A stretch of DNA of 64,000 nucleotides from Candidatus Magasanikbacteria bacterium RIFOXYC2_FULL_42_28 (GTDB lineage: Bacteria > Patescibacteria > ABY1 > Magasanikbacterales > GWA2-37-8), in the NCBI GenBank assembly GCA_001784435.1, contig MFQZ01000010.1, positions 104,967-168,966 of the forward strand, read 5' to 3'. This document shows, one piece after another, positions 56,933 through 64,000 of the stretch. Position 1 is the stretch's first letter. Each line of letters opens with the position of its first letter. The position numbers and the translations under genes are program-made. The notes under the pieces were generated by a model. That model worked only from the letters and a program-made list of their open reading frames with translations. It ran no database searches and was not told the origin of the DNA.

Positions 56933-57889
56933 ATGCACTTCTTTACCCCCAAAGCCATTCAAAACCTTTGCCAACAATATGGCCTAAAACCATCGCGCGA
57001 TTATGGTCAGAATTATTTGTTGTCGTTAGAGCCGATTGAGGCGATGCTTAAAGCGGCCGAGATTAAAAAGACCGATACCATCGTGGAAATTGGCCCTGGT
57101 TTTGGCGCGCTTACATGTGGCTTGGCTGATGAGGCCGGTAAAGTGATTGCGTTTGAAATTGAGAAAAAAATTGAAAAATATTGGCAGGAAAAAACCAAAG
57201 AATATCCGAACGTGGAAATTGTGTGGGGGAATGTATTGAGAATGTTTTGTCATTTCGAGCGAGGCCTCAAGGCCGACGAGAAATCTCCATCCGATGCGAT
57301 TGACGATAATGGAGATCCCCCACATTCGTTCGGGATGACAGTGGGCGAGCCGTATAAAGTCGTCGCTAACATTCCTTATCAGATTACTTCCCCCTTAATT
57401 AAATTATTTTTAGAAGATATAAAAAACAAACCTGAGTTGATGGTTCTTATGGTGCAAAAAGAAGTGGCCGAGCGCATTTGCGCCAAGCCCGGTGATATGT
57501 CGGTGCTTGCGATTGCAGTACAATATTTTGCGACGCCGGAAATAATTATTCATGTCCCTCGTCATTTTTTTTATCCCATTCCGGAAGTTGATTCGGCGGT
57601 GATTAAAATTACTCTCAAAAAATTTGATAAAAATCAAGAAGAAAATACTAAACAATTTTTTAAATTAGTCAAAACCGGATTTTCCAGTCGTCGTAAAATT
57701 CTTGTCAAAAATTTATTACCACTGGTCGGGGGTGGGTCGGGGCTTAAAAAATTACAAGAAATTTGGGAGAAATTGGGTTACTCACGCACCATTCGAGCGC
57801 AGGAATTAAGCGTTACTGACTGGATAAAATTGGCGCAAGAGTTGGCGCAGAGTTATCCACATACAAAAAAAGATGAAGATGTGGTATAA
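56933..57889 (+). CDS. ksgA: 16S rRNA dimethyladenosine transferase with repeat-encoded insert
   Basis: RsmA/KsgA dimethylates two adjacent adenines near the 3' end of 16S rRNA. SAM motif I is DTIVEIGPGFGALTCGLAD, and the catalytic NIPY motif appears as VVANIPYQIT. Between VEIVWGNVLRM and GEPYKVVANI the family sequence is interrupted by about 32 residues (about 105-137: CHFERGLKADEKSPSDAI and on) that come from a family A repeat. The ATG at 56933 is used. Total 318 residues against about 270. Confidence 0.95.
   Translation: MHFFTPKAIQNLCQQYGLKPSRDYGQNYLLSLEPIEAMLKAAEIKKTDTIVEIGPGFGALTCGLADEAGKVIAFEIEKKIEKYWQEKTKEYPNVEIVWGNVLRMFCHFERGLKADEKSPSDAIDDNGDPPHSFGMTVGEPYKVVANIPYQITSPLIKLFLEDIKNKPELMVLMVQKEVAERICAKPGDMSVLAIAVQYFATPEIIIHVPRHFFYPIPEVDSAVIKITLKKFDKNQEENTKQFFKLVKTGFSSRRKILVKNLLPLVGGGSGLKKLQEIWEKLGYSRTIRAQELSVTDWIKLAQELAQSYPHTKKDEDVV
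57248..57340. repeat. Family A repeat inside ksgA
   Basis: TGTCATTTCGAGCGAGGCCT, GACGAGAAATCTCCATCC and the mirrored end TGGAGATCCCCCACATTCG to CGGGATGACA, read in frame. Confidence 0.88.
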
Positions 57890-57890
57890 T
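57882..57890 (+). promoter_or_regulatory. Extended -10 for the 57914 gene
   Basis: TGGTATAAT (57882-57890), as at 7843, overlaps the ksgA stop codon. Confidence 0.45.
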
Positions 57891-57913
57891 AAAGAAGTAA
57901 ATTAATCCTATCT

Positions 57914-58594
57914 ATGGCCGAAAATAACGAAGAACCGGCCGTAAAAAATAATTTGTCTAAAGAGCAAAAAATTGGTTTTATTTTAATGCTCTTTTTTGCT
58001 ATTTTCGCGATTGGTTTAGGCGTCCTCCAAATTCGCAATACTTTCCACGCGCCGTTTGCGTTAAATAGTCAGATTCCGAATGCAGTTAAAGACGAAGTTA
58101 ATACCGTTGAGGCCTTGCGCTATCGCGACACTGACCGCGACGGCTTGAATGATTTTGATGAAATTTATGTTTATACCACCAGTGCGTATATTGTCGATAC
58201 TGATTCTGATGGTTTGGCTGACAAAGAAGAGGTTGACGGTGGCACCAATCCGCTTTGCGCCGAAGGGGCTGATTGCGCGACGCTCGCGAGCGCTGGAGCA
58301 GAAGAGCCATTATCCGGCACCAGCACTTTTGTCGGTTTGCCCGGAGCAAATGATTTAACTGATTTTGGCCCTATCCCGGTTGACTTGGAAGTGGCCTTAA
58401 AAGATCCGGCGCAAGTCCGTGTTTTGTTGGCGCAGGCCGGGGTGCAAAAAGAATTAATAGAAAAGATTTCAGATGCTGATTTAATGAAAATGGTAGCGGA
58501 AGTTTTAGCAGCTGATTTATCTACCAACCAGGACACCGGCAGTTCTATCGATGCTTTAAATCGTTTGTTGTCTACTACTACCACTAAACAATAA
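57914..58594 (+). CDS. Single-pass membrane protein with TSP3-type calcium-binding repeats
   Basis: A 226-residue protein with a cytoplasmic N-terminus, one membrane helix (residues 22-41) and an extracytoplasmic part. Residues 72-105 hold two thrombospondin-type-3-like units (DTDRDGLNDFDE and DTDSDGLADKEEVDGGTNPL), whose aspartates bind calcium. A low-complexity linker and a small helical C-terminus follow. It precedes the giant secreted protein by two bases, so the two are probably cotranscribed and may work together at the cell surface. Confidence 0.8.
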   Translation: MAENNEEPAVKNNLSKEQKIGFILMLFFAIFAIGLGVLQIRNTFHAPFALNSQIPNAVKDEVNTVEALRYRDTDRDGLNDFDEIYVYTTSAYIVDTDSDGLADKEEVDGGTNPLCAEGADCATLASAGAEEPLSGTSTFVGLPGANDLTDFGPIPVDLEVALKDPAQVRVLLAQAGVQKELIEKISDADLMKMVAEVLAADLSTNQDTGSSIDALNRLLSTTTTKQ

Positions 58595-58596
58595 TT

Positions 58597-61500
58597 ATGC
58601 GTCAACCGCCTAAAAAATTAGGTCTTTCGGCACTGTTAGCGATGTTTGTCGCGACCACGATGTTTGGTTCGCTTTTTACTTTAACTCCGGCGCGCGCGCA
58701 ATGGACGATTGTTGGCGACTTACCGCGTATGGCGACTGAAATCGGTGAAAAAATCAAAGAAGGATTGGGTGTCGCGGTTTTAAATGGCGCGTTGCGAGCG
58801 GTTTCATACGCGGCGCGTAAAATCGCTTATGACGCGGCCGTATGGGTGGCATCGGGTGGCAAAGGTCAACAGCCGTTGGCTTTTAGCAAAGGGTTTGGCG
58901 CTTATATGAAAGATGTGGGCTCGGCGTCGTTTGGCGAAGCCGTGTCTTCAATCGAAGATCAATTTGGCGTAAGCATCTGTCAGATACCGGACGTAAAATT
59001 GGATTTGGCTTTACGGATTGGCATTCGCGGGTTAAACACGGTTGAACCTAAACGGCAAGGAGATTGCGATTTTCAAACATTTACGAAAAACTGGAGTTCG
59101 GAAAATTTAAAAAGTAAATATGGCTCTGTTGAGGGCTTAACTAAACAATTTAACGCGTCGCTTAAAACCGAGAATACGGATTTTGGTGTTTATTTGGACT
59201 CGGTGGCTAAAATTGATGAATATACTAAAAAAAGCCGTGAGGCCTTGCTTTTGGATCGTCAAGAAGGCCAGGGAACAAAAAATTTAACCGATTATGTTTC
59301 CGGTAATATTTTGACACCAGCGCAACAAGTTAAGAAATTTATTGATGATAACAGTGTGGGCGAACAGCAAAAAGCCGATCAAGCCACCATATACTCGGCG
59401 ATTGGGAGCGGTTTTGTCCAGGTGATTCCTTCTACCATCTCAATGTTTTTAAACACTTTGGCCGGCACGATGCTGAAGAATTTTATGACTAATGGCACGT
59501 TGCCGTTTGGTTTGGGTTGCGTTGGCGAGAATAATAAAGATTGTTTGGGTGGTAACCCGGCGGAATTTGCCGGTAGTGGCGCGCGCGGTGGTCGGCAAGC
59601 GGCGCAAGCCGTGTTTAGCGAGTTGCTTGTTCCAACGATTAATCCAAACATTAGTTTTGATATTGTCGCCGAATTAAGCAGTTGTCCGGACACGCCGTCG
59701 GCGTTTAATTGCCGAATGGATGGGGATTTAGTCGCCGCGCTTCAAAGTGCCTTTATTGTCGGTGGAGAACCGATGACCATAAGGGAGGCGTTAGATAAAG
59801 GTTATTTGCATAAAGATTGGCGCTTGTTGCCACCAAGTCGTCCGGAAAATCAAATTGATCGGGCTTATGAAACCGCCTATACTTATGCCAATATTAAGGC
59901 CTTGCGTTTGGCGCGAATTTTGCCACTTGGTTTTGAAATTGCGGCTTTGGAAAGCGACCCTGATAATCCCTGGAAATTAGGTGAAGTGGTGGGCATGGAA
60001 GAGGGTGATGGCACCGGTTGGGAAGATTGCACTGATGTTGATAATAACGGCACCCCCGAATATGACGCCGCCAAAAAATTCTGCCACTTAATTGATCCTA
60101 ATTGGATTTTGAAAGCGCCTAAAAGTCGGTGCAATGCTTTTGTATTTGGCAATCAACCGTTATCCGGTGGTGTGCCTAATCGCCTACAAGAATGTGTTGA
60201 TTTGAGCAGTGTGGTGGCTTACAATTCCGACAAAACGCCTTTGTCTTATGCCTATTGCGCGCGCGAAAAAAATGTTTGGAAATCAAACGCCGACACTTGC
60301 GATAGTCAATACGCCACCTGCTTGGCTTACACCGCGCCCGATGGGCAACAGGTTGGGTATTTACAACGTACTTTAAATACCGGCAATTGCGATGCCAGCA
60401 ATGTCGGCTGCAGTGCTTATAGTTTAACGCAAAATTCCTCTGGAATTTGGCAACAGCCGGCGTTTGATGCAACTTTGGCGAATTTTAATCGGGGCATTCA
60501 TTTTAATAATAAATTATCGTCAGCTTGTAGCGCCAATTCAGCCGGTTGTTCAGCATTCACATTGGCCGGCAATTTCCCCCCTTCTGCCCGAGGAGGGGGC
60601 GAGGGGGTGGTGGGAGCATTGTATTTACGTAAAGCCCCGGATTATTTAGGATGTTATGACGCCGAACCGGCCGTCGCGGGTGTAAAATGGCCGACCACCA
60701 CCGCTGAATTATCAATTATTGCTGTTAACAAAAAACCGCAATGCGCCGATTATTCCCAAGCGTGCATTCCGAGTGAAGTTGGTTGTAATATGTTTACGGC
60801 TGTAAAAAGCGGTTGGCAGATACCGGGCAAATTTACACCAGCGACGATTAAAAGTGACGGCACCGGCATTGAAAAATGGAACGACCAGTGTGATGCCAAA
60901 TGCGATGGTTATGATGGCTATGTCCGTTTGGCTGATAATTATTCCAGCAGTTCACCTGTGGATTATATCATTCCGTCCACCAACGCGACTTGCGCCCGAG
61001 AGGAAGTCGGTTGTACCGGTTTCACCAATATGAGCGCGGTATATGAGGGTGGGGAACAGGTGGAATATTTCTCGCTGTTGCGTTCGTGTATCAAGCCGGA
61101 CGCGACTAAGCAAAAGAATTTTTATACTTATGAGGGCTCAACTTTGGGCGGGTATCAATTAAAGGTCTATACTTTGGAAAAAGATGAGGAGGGCGGGCCG
61201 AAATATTTTTATAAAGATGATGCCGAGCGCCTTACTTTTAACCAGCTTTGCAGTGAAGAAAAATACAAAGATAATACCGCCGCGACCGATTGTCGACAAT
61301 TTAACGATGACCAAGGTGCTGTTTACTACCGTTTATTAGGTAAAACAATTGTCGTTTCGGACAAATGCACGCCTTATCGGTTAAATTCCACGGAAATGGA
61401 AATATCAACGCCAGGGAGTGAAAAATGTTTCCAAAACGGTGAATACAAAGATGGCTTTTGCTATTACAATGGCTTACCGGGTGGAGTGATCGCGTCCGAA

Positions 61501-64000
61501 GGCCAAAGTAATTCTTGTAGCGCCACGGCAGAGTCCTGCCACGCCTATAAAGGCAACGCCGGCAACAATATTGAAAATGTAGCCAGTTTAGATTTTGAAA
61601 ATTCGGATACGCCTTTAAGCGGTTGGAACTCTGGCGCGGTGTTATCAGTTGAAAGTACCAAAGTGGGCGGGCATTCGGTTGGTTATGTCGGCAACGGCGC
61701 TTTGGAGTGGAGCGCGCAAGCCGATGATTCTGATACGGTTGGCTTGGTTACCAGCACCAGTTACTCTTTAAGTTTTTGGGCCAAAGGCCGAGTGGGTGGC
61801 GATGGTAATTTAAATGTTATTTTGGCCGGTGTGTCACTCGGCACAATCCAACTAAGCGATGTTTGGCGATTGTATGAATTTGGCGCCAAACAGATTGTTA
61901 GCGGTGCTAACGCTAAATTGATTATCAACAATTCTGCGTCGGTCGCTAAAACAATTTATTTGGATAATTTACATTTAACCAAAGTAGTGGATTCGTTGTA
62001 TTTAGTGCAAAAGAAATTAACCGTTGACCCGTTGTGCGACAGTAATTTAACCGATAATTTACCCGGCGAAGCGCTGGGGTGCAAGGGCTATACCGTGCCG
62101 GATGTTTCCGCTACTTTTTATCTTACCAATTTCAGTTATTTATGCCGTGAAAACGCGATTGGGTGCACGGCTTTGATTGATACGCAGAATACTTTGGATA
62201 CGGATAAGCCCAAGGCGTATAATGTCCAGTTGTTCGGTGGTAGTGGTGATTTAGTGCGGGTGGTAATAGAAGAGAAAGAATTTTCTTGTCAAATTTTGGT
62301 GGGGGAAGACAAATGTCATGTAGATATTGACGGATTTGAAAAACTATTAACTGGCGGTATTAGCGGGGCGTTTGTTGACAGTATTGAGGAAGCAAAAATT
62401 GAATATAAAAATAATGTTGGGACGTGGATAGAATATTATCCCCAAAAAGAACCTGAATTTACCACTTCCACCGCCTTTATTCCCGCCGACACCGCCACTT
62501 CCACTCCAATCTATTTAGTCGCCAATAAAGAAGCCACCTGTAATCAAGTTGATCTCGGTTGTACTTACGCCGGCCTTCAAAAACAAACTCCCACCGGTAT
62601 TCAATTTACCACTGTTACTATTAAAAATGACCCAGCGCAATACGACGCGCAAGGCGGTGGTACTCTGTGTCAAGCCGAAGCGGTGGGGTGCAACGCCTAT
62701 ACTTCCGGTGCCGGTAGCACCTATTATTTCAAAGATCCGATTGCTACCGGTCAAAAAGTTTGCGCTTACAAAGCGCGCGCGACCGCCCTTGGATCGGACG
62801 CGTCCGGTTGGTTTTGGAAAGATGTGGGACGATGTGGTGGTGCTGATACTGGCGCTTACTGTTCGTCCAATTCTGATTGCGCGGTTGGAGTTGGTTGTGA
62901 TAAAACACAAGATTGGGCTTGTTACCCGGATTATCGGTTAAGCGGTAATGATTTTGGCCTTTGGTCTTATGGCGATCGGACAAAATATCAAAATTTCGTG
63001 GGGGAATGTCCTACGGCTCAAAGTGGTTGTACTGAATTTATTGATCGCAACGCCTCGGATCCGGCAACTGATTTGGCCTACACTTCGTATTTTTGGATAA
63101 AAAATAGCAAAATTGACTATGATACTTGCGCTGGTAAAGTAAGTTTAAGAGAGGGATGTGTTTTGTTTGACGAGACCGATGTTCCGCGCAAACAGTGGAA
63201 TATGGTGGCCAGTTACGAAGCCAGCGAAAACAACGACTCGCGTTTGACCGCGCCGGTTGATGTTAGCGGTCGCAATGATGCTAACCAAATTATCAAAGTA
63301 ACGCGCGACCGCGAGTGTGGTGAATGGTTGCAGTGTAAACGTTCGCATTCGGTTTTGGATACCAGCCAAAGTCCGGTCGGTAATAATATTTTCAAAGAAG
63401 TGTGCGAGGCGGTAGGTCGATGTGACGAAGGGCCAGCGGATAGTGGCGGAGACAGTATCACCAATTGCGGGCGTTTTGTGTCCGCGCCGTCAAAAGTTTT
63501 GACAGTAGAGGATTATCGTCGGCGCGATATTAATTGGGGTGGCATGGATTATTCTGGGTATTCTCTTTTGAATATGTATCAACCGGACGCGTTGGAACAA
63601 TTTAATATCAGCGCTACCACTCGACCGGATTGGCGTTTAGTAAAACGAGTCCAATGTACGGCCGGTTTCGGCACCGAACAAGTGTGTCTTCCGCCCGCGC
63701 AAAACAATTCGTATGGCTGTAAAGTCAAGTATGGTGCGTCGGCAATTTCAACTGATGATGTGAGGTGTGCCAACAATGCTGTTTGTCGTAATCAAGTTTG
63801 TGTTCAAACTCATCGGGGCGATGATGATTTTGATGGTCCAACCGTTCCCGCTGAATCCAATTATACCGAAAATAAATTAGAGCCCGCTTGTCGCGCTTAT
63901 CCGGAGGTTGATGCGCCGTTTCCGACCACACCGCAAATTAGTGGATCTGATCTGACTAACGCCTCCTCATTTTATCAGGCGGCGAATAAATGTAACGAAG
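58597..64000 (+). CDS. Giant secreted cysteine-rich protein (incomplete, runs off right edge)
   Basis: The frame is open from 58597 to the window end, at least 1801 residues. A signal peptide (hydrophobic LSALLAMFVATTMFGSLFTL, cleavage after TPARA) shows export. From about residue 510 onward cysteines are frequent and often in repeating patterns such as C(x)nVGCxxF/Y (GCSAY, GCSAF, GCNMF, GCTGF, GCTAL, GCNAY), which suggests tandem disulfide-bonded modules. A lectin-like jelly-roll stretch occurs near residues 1000-1130 (SLDFENSDTPLSGWNSG, FWAKGRVGG). A family B repeat is read in frame at residues about 660-673. Its function is unknown; a surface or host-contact role is inference. Confidence 0.85.
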   Translation, partial: MRQPPKKLGLSALLAMFVATTMFGSLFTLTPARAQWTIVGDLPRMATEIGEKIKEGLGVAVLNGALRAVSYAARKIAYDAAVWVASGGKGQQPLAFSKGFGAYMKDVGSASFGEAVSSIEDQFGVSICQIPDVKLDLALRIGIRGLNTVEPKRQGDCDFQTFTKNWSSENLKSKYGSVEGLTKQFNASLKTENTDFGVYLDSVAKIDEYTKKSREALLLDRQEGQGTKNLTDYVSGNILTPAQQVKKFIDDNSVGEQQKADQATIYSAIGSGFVQVIPSTISMFLNTLAGTMLKNFMTNGTLPFGLGCVGENNKDCLGGNPAEFAGSGARGGRQAAQAVFSELLVPTINPNISFDIVAELSSCPDTPSAFNCRMDGDLVAALQSAFIVGGEPMTIREALDKGYLHKDWRLLPPSRPENQIDRAYETAYTYANIKALRLARILPLGFEIAALESDPDNPWKLGEVVGMEEGDGTGWEDCTDVDNNGTPEYDAAKKFCHLIDPNWILKAPKSRCNAFVFGNQPLSGGVPNRLQECVDLSSVVAYNSDKTPLSYAYCAREKNVWKSNADTCDSQYATCLAYTAPDGQQVGYLQRTLNTGNCDASNVGCSAYSLTQNSSGIWQQPAFDATLANFNRGIHFNNKLSSACSANSAGCSAFTLAGNFPPSARGGGEGVVGALYLRKAPDYLGCYDAEPAVAGVKWPTTTAELSIIAVNKKPQCADYSQACIPSEVGCNMFTAVKSGWQIPGKFTPATIKSDGTGIEKWNDQCDAKCDGYDGYVRLADNYSSSSPVDYIIPSTNATCAREEVGCTGFTNMSAVYEGGEQVEYFSLLRSCIKPDATKQKNFYTYEGSTLGGYQLKVYTLEKDEEGGPKYFYKDDAERLTFNQLCSEEKYKDNTAATDCRQFNDDQGAVYYRLLGKTIVVSDKCTPYRLNSTEMEISTPGSEKCFQNGEYKDGFCYYNGLPGGVIASEGQSNSCSATAESCHAYKGNAGNNIENVASLDFENSDTPLSGWNSGAVLSVESTKVGGHSVGYVGNGALEWSAQADDSDTVGLVTSTSYSLSFWAKGRVGGDGNLNVILAGVSLGTIQLSDVWRLYEFGAKQIVSGANAKLIINNSASVAKTIYLDNLHLTKVVDSLYLVQKKLTVDPLCDSNLTDNLPGEALGCKGYTVPDVSATFYLTNFSYLCRENAIGCTALIDTQNTLDTDKPKAYNVQLFGGSGDLVRVVIEEKEFSCQILVGEDKCHVDIDGFEKLLTGGISGAFVDSIEEAKIEYKNNVGTWIEYYPQKEPEFTTSTAFIPADTATSTPIYLVANKEATCNQVDLGCTYAGLQKQTPTGIQFTTVTIKNDPAQYDAQGGGTLCQAEAVGCNAYTSGAGSTYYFKDPIATGQKVCAYKARATALGSDASGWFWKDVGRCGGADTGAYCSSNSDCAVGVGCDKTQDWACYPDYRLSGNDFGLWSYGDRTKYQNFVGECPTAQSGCTEFIDRNASDPATDLAYTSYFWIKNSKIDYDTCAGKVSLREGCVLFDETDVPRKQWNMVASYEASENNDSRLTAPVDVSGRNDANQIIKVTRDRECGEWLQCKRSHSVLDTSQSPVGNNIFKEVCEAVGRCDEGPADSGGDSITNCGRFVSAPSKVLTVEDYRRRDINWGGMDYSGYSLLNMYQPDALEQFNISATTRPDWRLVKRVQCTAGFGTEQVCLPPAQNNSYGCKVKYGASAISTDDVRCANNAVCRNQVCVQTHRGDDDFDGPTVPAESNYTENKLEPACRAYPEVDAPFPTTPQISGSDLTNASSFYQAANKCNE
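60576..60616. repeat. Family B repeat inside the giant secreted protein gene
   Basis: CCCCCCTTCTGCCCGAGGAG then GGGGCGAGGGGGTGGTGGGA, translated as FPPSARGGGEGVVGA. Confidence 0.88.

Noticed and set aside
20557..57861. Replication origin suggested by TTATCCACA motifs
   Set aside because: The 9-mers are single and far apart, not clustered, and dnaA and dnaN are absent from the window.

Overview
The window looks like chromosomal DNA of a Patescibacteria (CPR) bacterium of the Parcubacteria type. The grounds are a low to moderate GC content, short gene spacing, many small proteins of unknown function, an endonuclease Q gene next to dnaE, a ComEC protein split into two genes, a TSP3-repeat membrane protein beside a giant secreted cysteine-rich protein, and almost no biosynthetic genes. 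UGA is used as an ordinary stop and an RF2 gene is present, so the code is standard. The lineage call is inference from gene content.

Layout. 0-6.6 kb: an mTERF-repeat-like gene, rseP, a HigBA-like toxin-antitoxin pair, pheS, pheT and a free-standing B3/B4 domain. 6.57-7.8 kb: a GC-richer, probably acquired unit with promoter, SAM-I riboswitch, terminator and a SAM hydroxide adenosyltransferase-like gene. 8-16.8 kb: endonuclease Q, dnaE, a coiled-coil protein, tsaD and tRNA-Met. 16.8-23.5 kb: a lysine 2,3-aminomutase-family radical SAM enzyme, tRNA-Glu, an NDH-2-like flavoprotein, HEPN/MNT, HU, RNase Y with a structured leader, and truB. 23.5-26.5 kb: an accessory stretch with HicBA, unknown proteins, a zinc-ribbon protein and a truncated BRO-N gene. 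26.5-43.3 kb: core genes (infB, trxA, gdhA, mutM, leuS, comEC parts, nusA, yidC). 43.3-45.6 kb: a new small-RNA candidate and groESL under a CIRCE-like element. 45.6-51.2 kb: an accessory island bounded by groEL and a second copy of the groEL 3' end. 51.2-64 kb: unknown genes, then prfB, tsaC, a DUF4015 protein, ksgA, a TSP3 protein and the giant secreted protein, which runs off the window.

Main discoveries. (1) Four promoters have a run of 10-11 G inside the -35/-10 spacer, each preceded by a TTATNCACA 9-mer. All four drive small proteins of unknown function, two of which share a C-terminal domain; this looks like a phase-variable gene family. A further promoter has five trinucleotide repeats in its spacer. 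(2) The leucyl-tRNA synthetase carries a complete RBBP9/YdeN-like serine hydrolase of about 190 residues inserted in its zinc/CP region. (3) Palindromic dispersed repeats have entered at least ten genes in frame (pheT, endoQ, tsaD twice, truB, mutM twice, a nucleotidyltransferase, ksgA, a DUF4015 gene, leuS and the giant secreted protein), as the Rickettsia palindromic elements do. (4) There are two structured-RNA candidates with clear promoters and terminators (rny leader; 43.35-43.48 kb).

Regulation looks compact: consensus promoters with 17-bp spacers are common, and several terminators are fused to or contain the next promoter. Toxin-antitoxin modules are frequent (HigBA-like, HEPN/MNT, HicBA, and AbrB/RelE with a decayed duplicate).
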